A stretch of DNA of 14,733 nucleotides from NCBI GenBank assembly GCA_041485845.1, contig JBGPKH010000167.1:1-14733 (forward strand), given 5' to 3'. The DNA comes from OMOG01 sp041485845. GTDB taxonomy: Bacteria; Acidobacteriota; Terriglobia; Bryobacterales; Bryobacteraceae. The notes under the pieces were generated by a model that was given only the letters and a program-made list of their open reading frames with translations, was not told the origin of the DNA and did no database searches. The stretch's first letter is position 1. Each line of letters begins with the position of its first letter. The position numbers and the translations under genes were made by a program. This document shows positions 1-6,370 of the stretch, piece after piece.

Positions 1-837
1 GGCTACCGCGGATTCTTCCGGATCCTCACCGAGAAGCACATCCCCTTTGCGGTTTCGAACAATCCGGACCTCGTCAAATCGCGCCAATTCGATCTCGTCA
101 TCGCCCCCGGCGGCGCGCCCGCCGGTCTCGACGATTACGTGCAGCGGGGCGGACGGTTGCTGGTGGCGGGCGCTGGCGAACCCGGTCTGCCGCTCGGCCG
201 TACGGTCAAGCGGTGGACCGACACGCGGTCGGCTTACTTCCGCATCCGCGATCACGCTATGTTTCCCTCTTTGCAGGACACGGACCTGCTATTCGTGGAT
301 GGCGAGTATCTCGAAATGGAGCCCGTGGGCAAGCCGCTGCTGACGCTGATTCCGCCGTCGATGTTCGGTCCGCCGGAAAAGGTGCACATCGATCGCGTGG
401 AGACGGAGAAGCCCGGCTTGCTGCTCGCCGATCGGGGTAAGGGCCGGATCGCGTACCTCCCCTGGGATATCGGCGGCCTATACTACCGGCTCAGTTCCCT
501 CAGCCACGCCGGGCTGGTCGCGGACCTGATCGATCGACTGCTGCCGGATGGGCGCCAGTTGAAATCGAACGCCCACCCGCTGGTCGAGATCACCTTGATG
601 AACCAGCCCAGGCGCAACCGTACGCTGGTACATCTCGTGAATCTGTCGGGCCACTCGGGTACGGCCTATTTCTCTCCGCTGTCCATGCGCGACATCGAGG
701 TGCAAGTGGAAGGCAAGTTCGCGCGGGCCCGGTCCGCGCGCCTGAACCGGGACTTGCCGTTGACCAGCGCCGGGCGGTATACCCGGTTCTCTCTTCCGCA
801 ACTCGAAGCGTATGATGCGGTAGTGCTCGACCAGTAA
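1..837 (+). CDS. C-terminal part of a glycoside-hydrolase-like protein (GATase-like / beta-galactosidase trimerisation-type domain), 5' truncated
   Basis: The frame is open from the first base and ends with TAA at 835-837, so only the last 278 residues are present and the start lies outside the window. Early residues FDLVIAPGGAP followed by a GGRLLVAGAGEP stretch look like the Rossmann-like GATase fold found after the catalytic barrel in GH42-type beta-galactosidases and in the GHL6 'hypothetical glycosyl hydrolase' group. The middle (GRIAYLPWDIGGLYYR) and the beta-rich tail (VHLVNLSGHSG ... RYTRFSLPQLEAYDAVVLD) match the usual end of such proteins. The catalytic domain is not visible, so substrate and activity cannot be assigned. 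A likely role is carbohydrate degradation. Family assignment is from remembered motif patterns, not a search. Confidence 0.7.
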   Translation, partial: GYRGFFRILTEKHIPFAVSNNPDLVKSRQFDLVIAPGGAPAGLDDYVQRGGRLLVAGAGEPGLPLGRTVKRWTDTRSAYFRIRDHAMFPSLQDTDLLFVDGEYLEMEPVGKPLLTLIPPSMFGPPEKVHIDRVETEKPGLLLADRGKGRIAYLPWDIGGLYYRLSSLSHAGLVADLIDRLLPDGRQLKSNAHPLVEITLMNQPRRNRTLVHLVNLSGHSGTAYFSPLSMRDIEVQVEGKFARARSARLNRDLPLTSAGRYTRFSLPQLEAYDAVVLDQ

Positions 838-865
838 GCGGGCGGGCCTCCGCCAGGCGGCGGTC

Positions 866-890
866 CGCGGCTCCGATTTCACGAGCCGCG
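866..890. terminator. Perfect 8-bp stem-loop between convergent reading frames, candidate bidirectional terminator
   Basis: CGCGGCTC at 866-873 and GAGCCGCG at 883-890 are perfect inverted repeats around a 9-base loop. The structure begins 29 bases after the glycosidase stop and 4 bases after the stop of the minus-strand fragment at 894. There is no clear T-run on either side, so it would be a weak intrinsic terminator or a Rho-assisted stop. A smaller GC hairpin (CCGCC-AGGC-GGCGG, 850-863) lies just before it. Confidence 0.45.
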
Positions 891-893
891 TGG

Positions 894-1169
894 TCATCTT
901 CGGCTCCGGCTCACGATATTGATCCTCCCCTTGAAATATGCGCGGTCATCGAGGCTGATGCTCAGATGGCCTATTCCCTCCGCGTCAATCACAAGCAGGT
1001 CTCCACCGGCTCCAGTCCCGATCGCAACCCGCAGTTCGAATATCCCGGTCGGCCCCCGAGCCCCAGTCCCAGGACGCCACGGAAGGAGCGCGCCCTGCTC
1101 ATCGTCCGCGATGAGTTCCAGCCGGCTATTCCTTGATCGGGTTGCTCGCCAGCATTGCCCGTCTCCGCT
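894..1169 (-). pseudogene. Truncated minus-strand reading frame with protein-like C-terminus, unknown family
   Basis: Read on the minus strand, this frame is open from an upstream TGA (1172-1170) down to TGA at 896-894. It has no ATG or GTG start, so it looks like the C-terminal piece of a gene that has lost its front. The composition is protein-like, with alternating hydrophobic residues (IFELRVAIGTGAGGDLLVID, then GHLSISLDDRAYFKG). The opposite-strand reading is a Ser/Arg/Pro-rich shadow. The stem-loop at 866-890 sits directly after its stop, as expected for a former gene end. I do not recognise the family. It abuts the esterase remnant at about 1170, which suggests a recombination junction. 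It could still be a chance open frame. Confidence 0.3.
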
Positions 1170-1357
1170 TCACCGGCGCCTTACGAGAAATCCAGCGCAT
1201 TCGCCAAAAAGATGATTGAGATGGGAAACCGCTGTGCGATCGTAGGGTACCAAGGCGAGAATCACGGCTTTTTCAACTACGGCCGAGGCGACAACAAGAT
1301 GTCCCAGGACACAACCGGAAAATGGTGGAGTTTCTGGCTTCACTCGGTTACTTGTAA
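1170..1357 (+). pseudogene. Remnant of an alpha/beta-hydrolase (acetyl-esterase/lipase type), C-terminal end, frameshifted
   Basis: From about 1176 the plus strand encodes YEKSSAFAKKMIEMGNRC and then ENHGFFNYGRGDNKM. This is the typical C-terminal segment of HSL-like esterases, where the His of the GxxHGF-type motif is the catalytic histidine. At about 1320 the frame breaks: a one-base deletion shifts the reading to MVEFLASLGYL, followed by TAA at 1355-1357, which is exactly the expected family ending. No start, oxyanion-hole motif or nucleophile GxSxG segment is present upstream, so both the 5' part and the frame are lost. This is a decayed gene end rather than a working enzyme. The family call rests on motif pattern only. 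Confidence 0.7.
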
Positions 1358-1429
1358 AAGAACTCCGCCGCGCGCGTCGTCGCACTCTCGAAGAAGGCGG
1401 AAACCCGGCCGCCAGGCGCATTCGGCTGG

Positions 1430-1489
1430 TTGCGGGGGGGATGCAACGTTCCGAACGCACTCGTCCTCCGATTCGAATTGGCGCTGGCC
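1430..1489. repeat. Imperfect direct repeat, copy 1 (upstream of the hicBA pair)
   Basis: This copy shares with 1917-1975 a TTGCGGGGG start, an identical 21-base core at 1442-1462 (GCAACGTTCCGAACGCACTC preceded by T), and a looser tail ending in TGGCC. The core contains the short palindrome CGTTC-C-GAACG. Both copies can be read as CNVPNAL in one frame, so the repeat may derive from a short coding tail, or be an intergenic repeat family. Confidence 0.6.
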
Positions 1490-1499
1490 TGAATCGTCG

Positions 1500-1676
1500 T
1501 CAATCAGTGAGCTTCTTTAGGATATGCTTGGCGAGGATTTCGTTCACTTCCTTGTGCCGGGGCACTGGTTGGGCCATTCCGGTCTTCGGGTTGCGATACC
1601 AATCGTGCTTCCCACCGTGACGTACAAGCAAACACCCAGTTGCTTCGAGATTGCGAATCAGGTCGGTCCGCTTCAT
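1500..1676 (-). CDS. hicA: HicA-family mRNA interferase toxin
   Basis: This 58-residue protein starts MKRTDLIRNLEATGCLLVRH, continues GGKHDWYRNP and ends HILKKLTD. HicA toxins are small double-stranded-RNA-binding-fold ribonucleases that cut mRNA in the absence of HicB. The conserved catalytic histidine lies in the Gly-rich turn (GGKHDWY, His24), and the length is normal for the family. The ATG (1676-1674) overlaps the hicB stop codon by one base (TGATG), so translation is probably coupled. The gene is complete and appears functional. It is easily missed because it is under 60 codons. Antitoxin-first order differs from the E. coli hicA-hicB order but is known in other lineages. Confidence 0.88.
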   Translation of the reverse strand: MKRTDLIRNLEATGCLLVRHGGKHDWYRNPKTGMAQPVPRHKEVNEILAKHILKKLTD

Positions 1677-1864
1677 CAAACTGCAAGCTCGGCGACTCGG
1701 CGGATGCCCGGTATCTCGCCGCTCGTCAAATCCCGGTAGAGATCACGGAGATTCTCCTCCAATTCCGGTAGCGTCTCGCCTTGGGTCATGTAATCGGGGA
1801 ACTCCACAAAATACCCGAGCCACATGCCTCCATCTTGCCAGTGGACGTAACGGGCGGTGCTCAT
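1676..1864 (-). CDS. hicB: HicB-family antitoxin, short form without a DNA-binding tail
   Basis: This 62-residue protein carries the hallmark HicB segment WLGYFVEFPDYMTQGETLPE followed by a Leu/Glu/Asn-rich helix (LEENLRDLYRDLTSGEI). This is the partial RNase-H-like fold that binds and blocks HicA. Many HicB proteins continue into an HTH or ribbon-helix-helix DNA-binding domain. This one stops after RRVAELAV, so autoregulation by HicB-DNA binding is not evident. It starts with ATG at 1864-1862, and only a weak purine-rich stretch (AAAGAAGTAGAA) lies upstream. The gene is co-oriented and translationally overlapped with hicA. Confidence 0.88.
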   Translation of the reverse strand: MSTARYVHWQDGGMWLGYFVEFPDYMTQGETLPELEENLRDLYRDLTSGEIPGIRRVAELAV

Positions 1865-1916
1865 GACATCATTCTACTTCTTTAGGGGGAATCGAAGCCG
1901 GGCAGGGGGATTTTCG

Positions 1917-1975
1917 TTGCGGGGGACTGCAACGTTCCGAACGCACTCAAATTGCCGTTCCGGCTGGAGTTGGCC
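1917..1975. repeat. Imperfect direct repeat, copy 2 (on the hicB side of the TA pair)
   Basis: This is the second copy of the element described at 1430-1489. The 21-base core is identical at 1928-1948, and the tail is diverged but ends in TGGCC in both. The two copies are in the same orientation, about 486 bases apart, and bracket hicB-hicA precisely with no other gene inside. Confidence 0.6.
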
Positions 1976-2300
1976 GCAACAGATTGAATCAGACCACGTT
2001 CCAAGGTTTGAGACTCATCATTCCGATAGCCACTCAACCGTGGCCGGAACCGGCCCGTCAGCACTGTGAGCACCGTCCTCACTGGTGCGGCGCCTCTACC
2101 AGAAGCGGCCCGAGTTGCAACATGGCGAGGACGATTTCGAGAGCGACGACTTCCAGAATAAAACTGCGCCACCGCACTGGTAGTGGCCGCCGCCGTCTCC
2201 GTCTATTGTGGCGTCCTTAACCGTTGGTCGGGCGCGTGGCTGCCGAGAATAATAACTTCACAGACCCCGTTCGATGCGTCTATGCGCCACCAGCGTGCGG
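1976..2300. other. Non-coding stretch with no recognised gene
   Basis: Open frames here (for example plus 1984-2220 and minus 1882-2172) are Arg/Ser-rich, have no ribosome binding site and match no family I know. No tRNA-like cloverleaf, transposase motif or CRISPR repeat was seen. With the upstream gene remnants, it looks like decayed DNA between the TA pair and the redox operon promoter. Confidence 0.4.
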
Positions 2301-2305
2301 CATGC

Positions 2306-2323
2306 TCTCACTAATCTCACTAA
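2306..2323 (+). promoter_or_regulatory. Perfect 9-bp tandem repeat upstream of the redox operon promoter, candidate operator
   Basis: TCTCACTAA occurs twice back to back (2306-2314 and 2315-2323). The pair ends seven bases before the proposed -35 box, at about -60 to -43 relative to the inferred start of transcription. It is framed by a 6-bp inverted repeat, GCGGCA (2297-2302) and TGCCGC (2325-2330). Placement suits an activator site. No regulator gene is encoded nearby. Confidence 0.4.
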
Positions 2324-2330
2324 GTGCCGC

Positions 2331-2359
2331 TTGCGCCTGACCCCTCCACATAGTAAGAT
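2331..2359 (+). promoter_or_regulatory. Candidate sigma70-type promoter of the four-gene redox operon
   Basis: TTGCGC (2331-2336) and TAAGAT (2354-2359) are separated by 17 bases. The matches are 3/6 and 4/6 to the -35 and -10 consensus, so it is a moderate promoter that could need activation. The next gene starts at 2387 after a GGAGG site (2376-2380). Confidence 0.4.
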
Positions 2360-2386
2360 TGGCCCTATCATCGGCGGAGGGCTTTC

Positions 2387-2983
2387 GTGACGAACATCAA
2401 CGGCAAGACGTACGCGATGAACGCGATCACGCCGATGAAGAGCTGGAAGACGCCGATCCTGCGGCTGCTCTTCTTCCTCCTCGGCCACGTCCCCGGATTA
2501 GGGAAAGACCTCGTCAACCTCTCCTTCATCCACTTCGCGCGCTGGGTGGTGGTCCAGCGCAACGCCTTTCCCCGCCTGGCCGAATCGCAGCCGGAAGAGC
2601 GCCTCCAATACGACTACCTGCTCTTCTTCAGCAACTTCAACGGCACCTGGAACCAGTACATCGATGCCTTCTCCGACGTGCTGGCAAGGGGCTTGAACGC
2701 CATCTGGATCTGGAGCGAGAAGTTTCCAGGAGCGCGTCCCGTTACCCTGTTCAAGCAATACATCGCACTGGTGCAGTTCGATACGGATTACTACTACACC
2801 GCCTATCCGCGCGCCACCACCAACGATGTCAAGGCCGCCCACCGCGTCACCGCCGCGGTGGAGGAATTCGCCCGCCAAAGCCAGGGCATGAGCTCCGCGG
2901 AGTTCGGCGGCGCATATCTCCAATTTCTGACAAAGGTGCAGAAGGACCTGGGCTCGACCGGCATCGGACCGGTCGGCACTTAG
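2387..2983 (+). CDS. Conserved protein of unknown function, first of two tandem paralogues in the DyP-P450 operon
   Basis: 198 residues. The GTG start is chosen because GGAGG (2376-2380) lies six bases before it. The N-terminus has a short hydrophobic stretch (ILRLLFFLLGHVPGLG, about residues 24-39), perhaps membrane-associated but too short for a clear transmembrane helix. The core holds HFARWVV (His49), a YLLFFSNFNG segment (NFNG 83-86), AIWIWSEKFPG (FPG 113-115) and a Tyr-rich strand with DYYYTAY. The same landmarks recur at nearly the same positions in the next gene, so the two are paralogues. The alternating strands and helices suggest a ferredoxin-like alpha/beta-barrel subunit, which is an inference. 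No metal- or heme-binding motif is clear. Twelve bases separate it from the next gene. A partner or substrate-handling role for the adjacent heme enzymes is possible. Confidence 0.75.
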   Translation: MTNINGKTYAMNAITPMKSWKTPILRLLFFLLGHVPGLGKDLVNLSFIHFARWVVVQRNAFPRLAESQPEERLQYDYLLFFSNFNGTWNQYIDAFSDVLARGLNAIWIWSEKFPGARPVTLFKQYIALVQFDTDYYYTAYPRATTNDVKAAHRVTAAVEEFARQSQGMSSAEFGGAYLQFLTKVQKDLGSTGIGPVGT

Positions 2984-2995
2984 AAGGAGAAATCG

Positions 2996-3634
2996 ATGGC
3001 CAATCAGAGCGGCAACGTTTACGGACTGACGATTCTCTCGCCCATTATCACCGGCCCTAAGGACGTAGTATGTCACGCCACCGCCATCCGCGACTACCTG
3101 GCGACGCTGCCGCACGATCATCGCAGTCCATTCGCCAAGGTATCGAGCACCCACCTGGCGCGCCTGGTGGTGATGGACGACGTGGTGTTCGTCGGCACGC
3201 CGGCCCGCGAGGAGCACTTACAATCCCGGTACCTGGTCTTCGAAACTAACTTCGATGGCGACCTCGACACTTACCTCCAGCGCATGGCCCGCGACGCGCC
3301 CGAAGAGGTGGACGCCGTGTGGCGGCACTGCGTGGGCTATCCGGGAGTTCACGATCCGGCGGTGTTCGCGGCGTACATGAAGAAATGTCAGGTGAATACC
3401 ACCTTCTATTTCGCCGACGTGAACAACAAGACGGTCCAGCAGACCTTGCGCGCGTTGCAGGTACAGGCGGGCCTGGCGGATTTCATTGCAGCCAACCAGG
3501 GCAGGCTCGCGGCGGAAATTCAAGCCGCATTCCGCGCCTTCCTGGAGAACATCCGCACGGCTTCCGAGCCCCAGCCGGCCGAGCCTCCAGGCGCCGACGG
3601 TCCCTACAAGATGGCGAGGAGTCAGCATGCCTAA
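2996..3634 (+). CDS. Conserved protein of unknown function, second tandem paralogue in the DyP-P450 operon
   Basis: 212 residues. The ATG follows a strong AAGGAGA site at 2984-2990. It shares with the previous gene the ordered landmarks THLARLVV (His53), RYLVFETNFDG (NFDG 85-88), DAVWRHCVGYPG (YPG 115-117), an F-x-x-Y helix, and an aromatic strand (TTFYFADVNN). Unlike its paralogue it lacks the N-terminal hydrophobic stretch and ends in a Pro/Ala-rich tail (about residues 185-212). It has no signal peptide, so it is probably cytoplasmic. Its last eight bases overlap the start of the DyP gene, which implies coupled translation and perhaps a stoichiometric partnership. The two proteins may form a heterodimer; this is inference. 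The name and function are unknown to me. Confidence 0.75.
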   Translation: MANQSGNVYGLTILSPIITGPKDVVCHATAIRDYLATLPHDHRSPFAKVSSTHLARLVVMDDVVFVGTPAREEHLQSRYLVFETNFDGDLDTYLQRMARDAPEEVDAVWRHCVGYPGVHDPAVFAAYMKKCQVNTTFYFADVNNKTVQQTLRALQVQAGLADFIAANQGRLAAEIQAAFRAFLENIRTASEPQPAEPPGADGPYKMARSQHA

Positions 3635-5039
3635 ACTGGACGCTTCCGACATTCAGGGATTCGCCATGCGCGGCTACTCGCTGCCGTATGCGCGCTACCT
3701 TTTGCTGGAACTGGCGGAGAGAACCGCGGACCAGTCAGTGGAAAGGTCCGCCGCCCTGGATTTCGTGCGAAACACGATCGGGCACGTCACCAACGCCACG
3801 CGGTGGGACAAGGACAAGAAGCCCCAATCCACGGTGAATATCGCGTTCACCCACACGGGCCTCGCGCGGCTCGACCTGCCGGCCCCCACGCTGTGCAGCT
3901 TCCCTGTGGAATTCCAGCAAGGCATGAAGGCGCGCAAGGAGGTTCTCAACGACACCGGCCGCAACGCGCCCGAGCGCTGGGACTCCTGCTGGCGTGAGGA
4001 TCGCGTACACGCGTGGATCGGCGTCCAGGCGGCGACGCCCGAAGCGCTGGATCGTCGCTGCGCGGAATTGCAGCGCATCATGGAGGAAACCGGCGGCGCC
4101 CGGGTGTCATACGCGCAAGATGCCGGCGCCATCCGGATCAACGGCGAGCTTACTTCCAAGGAGCATTTCGGATACAGCGACGGCTTCGGCAATCCCGATT
4201 TCGAGGGCGCGGAACGCAAGACCGTGCCCGGCCAGGGCAAGCTCACGCCCGACGGCCAGTGGGTACCGCTGGCCACCGGCGAGTTTCTGCTCGGGTATCC
4301 CGACGAGGCCGGACAGTTGCCAGTGGCTCCAGTGCCGCACCTTCTCGCCCGCAACGGCGCCTTCATGGTGTACCGCAAGCTGCACGAGAACGTCGCAGCG
4401 TTCCGCGCGTACCTGGACCAGCACGGCGCGCGCTACGCTGGCGGCAAGGAGAAACTGGCCGCCAAGTTCGTGGGGCGCTGGCGCGACGGCACGCCGCTGG
4501 AACTTTCCCCGGACGCCATGGATCCGGCGCTGGTCCGGGATTCCGATCGCAATACCAGGTTCACTTACGGTGGGGACCCGGATGGCGTTCGCTGCCCCCT
4601 CGGTGCCCACATCCGCCGCTCGAATCCGCGCGATGCATTCGGGTTCGATGGCAAGCTGGTCAACCGCCGCCGCATTACGCGCCGTGGCTTTCCCTATGGC
4701 GAATACGTGCCCGAAGGCCAGCCGGTGCGCGACGAAGACGAGCGCGGCGTCATTTTCATGGTCTTGAATTCCAGCATCTTTCGCCAGTTCGAGTTCGTGC
4801 AGCAGCAGTGGATCGAATACGGAAACGACAACCATCAGGGCAGCGACAAGGATCTGCTGCTGGGCAACCATGAAGACCGCGGCAAGGTCATGATCCAGGG
4901 CTCCACGGAACCGCAGAATCCGCCTTACCTGTGCGCCAGCCTGCCCAATTTCGTCGAGCTGCGCGGCGGCGACTATTTCTTTATGCCGAGCCTGACGGCT
5001 CTGCGCCTGATTGCCCATGGCTCGGTCGATCCTCGCTGA
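3627..5039 (+). CDS. DyP-type (dye-decolorizing) heme peroxidase
   Basis: 470 residues. The ATG at 3627 is chosen over upstream in-frame starts because GAGGAG (3616-3621) lies five bases before it and the overlap with the previous gene is short. The family signature GxxDG appears as GYSDGFGNP (Asp185, the distal acid). The proximal heme histidine is His328 in GAHIRRSNPRD, and Arg386 in NSSIFRQFEFVQQQW fits the distal arginine region. DyP enzymes use hydrogen peroxide to oxidise dyes, phenols and other substrates through a ferryl heme. The length is that of the long (V-type, former C/D) forms rather than the ~300-residue EfeB/YfeX type. No Tat or Sec signal is seen, and no encapsulin-targeting tail (it ends HGSVDPR), so it is likely free in the cytosol. 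It is followed after 29 bases by a P450 gene, which suggests a joint oxidation pathway. Confidence 0.92.
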   Translation: MPKLDASDIQGFAMRGYSLPYARYLLLELAERTADQSVERSAALDFVRNTIGHVTNATRWDKDKKPQSTVNIAFTHTGLARLDLPAPTLCSFPVEFQQGMKARKEVLNDTGRNAPERWDSCWREDRVHAWIGVQAATPEALDRRCAELQRIMEETGGARVSYAQDAGAIRINGELTSKEHFGYSDGFGNPDFEGAERKTVPGQGKLTPDGQWVPLATGEFLLGYPDEAGQLPVAPVPHLLARNGAFMVYRKLHENVAAFRAYLDQHGARYAGGKEKLAAKFVGRWRDGTPLELSPDAMDPALVRDSDRNTRFTYGGDPDGVRCPLGAHIRRSNPRDAFGFDGKLVNRRRITRRGFPYGEYVPEGQPVRDEDERGVIFMVLNSSIFRQFEFVQQQWIEYGNDNHQGSDKDLLLGNHEDRGKVMIQGSTEPQNPPYLCASLPNFVELRGGDYFFMPSLTALRLIAHGSVDPR

Positions 5040-5068
5040 GCCGCGACCGTGAAGGAGCGGTCACACCC

Positions 5069-6367
5069 ATGGAACTGATCGATCGCCTGAAATCCTCGCT
5101 ACACCGCGTCGAAGCCGAAGGCCAGAACGCCCTGGCCATGGCCCACGCCGACCTGGAGGCCTTCACCGAACAACTGAAAGCCTCCGCCCTGCGCAATCCG
5201 GAGCCGATCTTCTGCCTCCTGCGCAAGGTGAAGCCCATCCTGGTGATCGAGAATTTCGCCCTGGTCACGCGCTTTGACGACGTGCAGGAGGTTCTCTCCC
5301 GCGGCGACGTCTTCCAGGTGACCTATGGGCCCAAAATGCAGGTCGTCACCGGCGGCAACAACTTCTTTCTCGGCATGCAGAACTCGCCGGACTATGAACG
5401 CGACGTGGCGCACGTGCGCAGCGTGGTGCGCCGCGAGGACATGGGCGCGATCGCCGCTTTCGTGGAGAACGCGGCGCGCCGCATCGTGGCCGGGTCCGGC
5501 GGCAAGATCGACGTGGTCTCGCAGTTGAGCCGCGTGGCGCCCGCCCTGTGGATCGCCGAGTACTTCGGATGTGTCCCGCCTTCCAACCGCGAGCTGGCCG
5601 ATTGGGGAACCGTGATCTTCCAGTACCTCTTCACCGACCTGAACAACGAACCCGCCGTAGGACAGGCGGCCCGCGACGCCGCGGCGAAGGCGCGGGCGTG
5701 GCTCGACGCCTGTGTCGCCGGGCGCAAACGCAGCGGCGAGAAAAAGGACGACGTGCTGGGGCGCTGTCTCGCCCTGCAAAGCATCGGCGCGCCCGGCTTG
5801 GACGATCTCGGCATCCGCAACAATCTCCTCGGGCTCATCGTGGGCGCCATTCCGACCACTTCGAAATGCTGCGTCCAGGCGCTGGATCAACTCCTCGATC
5901 GGCCCGAGGAGCTCGCCCGCGCGCAAGCCGCCGCCGCGGCGGGTGACGATGCGCTTTTCGCCCGATACATTTTTGAGGCGTTGCGTTTCAACCCCAACAA
6001 CCCGGGCGTCTTCCGAATCGCCGCGGAAGATTACACGGTCGCGAAGGGAACTCTGCGCGCCACCAAAATCCCCAAGGGCGCGATGGTGCTGCCCGCGACA
6101 CACTCGGCCATGTTCGACGAGGAGAAGGTGGACTCGCCCAACGAGTTCCGCGTCGACCGCCCCGCGTGGAACTACATGCACTGGGGCTACGCCTTGCACA
6201 CCTGCTTCGGCCAGTACATCAACCAGGTGCAGATTCCCTCGATTCTGAAGCCGCTGATTGCCCGCGGTTCGCTCCAGCGCGCGGCGGGCGATGCCGGCAA
6301 ACTGCAATTCGCAGGACCGTTCCCCTCCAGCCTGAAGGTGACGTTTGCCCAGGCCGCGGCGGCCTGA
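5069..6367 (+). CDS. Cytochrome P450
   Basis: 432 residues, soluble bacterial form with no membrane anchor. The ATG follows AAGGAG (5052-5057) by 11 bases. The heme-ligand loop reads WGYALHTCFGQYIN with Cys379 as thiolate; the usual Phe opening this loop is Trp. The K-helix ExxR is EALR (Glu303, Arg306). The I-helix motif, normally (A/G)Gx(D/E)TT, reads GAIPTT (259-264). Pro262 therefore stands where an acid normally helps proton delivery, while the Thr is kept. P450s that work on peroxides instead of O2 often have altered residues here, so peroxide- or hydroperoxide-dependent chemistry is possible (inference). No ferredoxin or reductase gene is in the operon, which fits but does not prove this. 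It is last in the operon; its stop lies three bases from the stop of the opposing S41 gene. Confidence 0.9.
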   Translation: MELIDRLKSSLHRVEAEGQNALAMAHADLEAFTEQLKASALRNPEPIFCLLRKVKPILVIENFALVTRFDDVQEVLSRGDVFQVTYGPKMQVVTGGNNFFLGMQNSPDYERDVAHVRSVVRREDMGAIAAFVENAARRIVAGSGGKIDVVSQLSRVAPALWIAEYFGCVPPSNRELADWGTVIFQYLFTDLNNEPAVGQAARDAAAKARAWLDACVAGRKRSGEKKDDVLGRCLALQSIGAPGLDDLGIRNNLLGLIVGAIPTTSKCCVQALDQLLDRPEELARAQAAAAAGDDALFARYIFEALRFNPNNPGVFRIAAEDYTVAKGTLRATKIPKGAMVLPATHSAMFDEEKVDSPNEFRVDRPAWNYMHWGYALHTCFGQYINQVQIPSILKPLIARGSLQRAAGDAGKLQFAGPFPSSLKVTFAQAAAA

Positions 6368-6370
6368 TAT

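Noticed and set aside
1504..1686. Minus-strand 60-residue frame over hicA
   Set aside because: It is out of frame with the recognisable HicA protein and has no family features.
1882..2220. Two overlapping open frames on opposite strands (minus 1882-2172, plus 1984-2220)
   Set aside because: Arg/Ser-rich, no ribosome binding site, no recognisable motif; part of this stretch is the repeat copy 2.
3486..3626. In-frame upstream extension of the DyP gene
   Set aside because: The extension overlaps the previous gene, has Ser/Pro/Arg-rich shadow composition, and the ATG at 3627 has a well-placed GAGGAG.
5000..5039. Encapsulin cargo peptide at the DyP C-terminus
   Set aside because: Some DyPs carry such a tail, but this one ends HGSVDPR with no cargo-like motif, and no encapsulin gene is nearby.
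5099..6307. 402-residue minus-strand open frame opposite the P450
   Set aside because: Low-complexity His/Arg/Gly composition, no ribosome binding site, and the P450 signatures lie on the plus strand.
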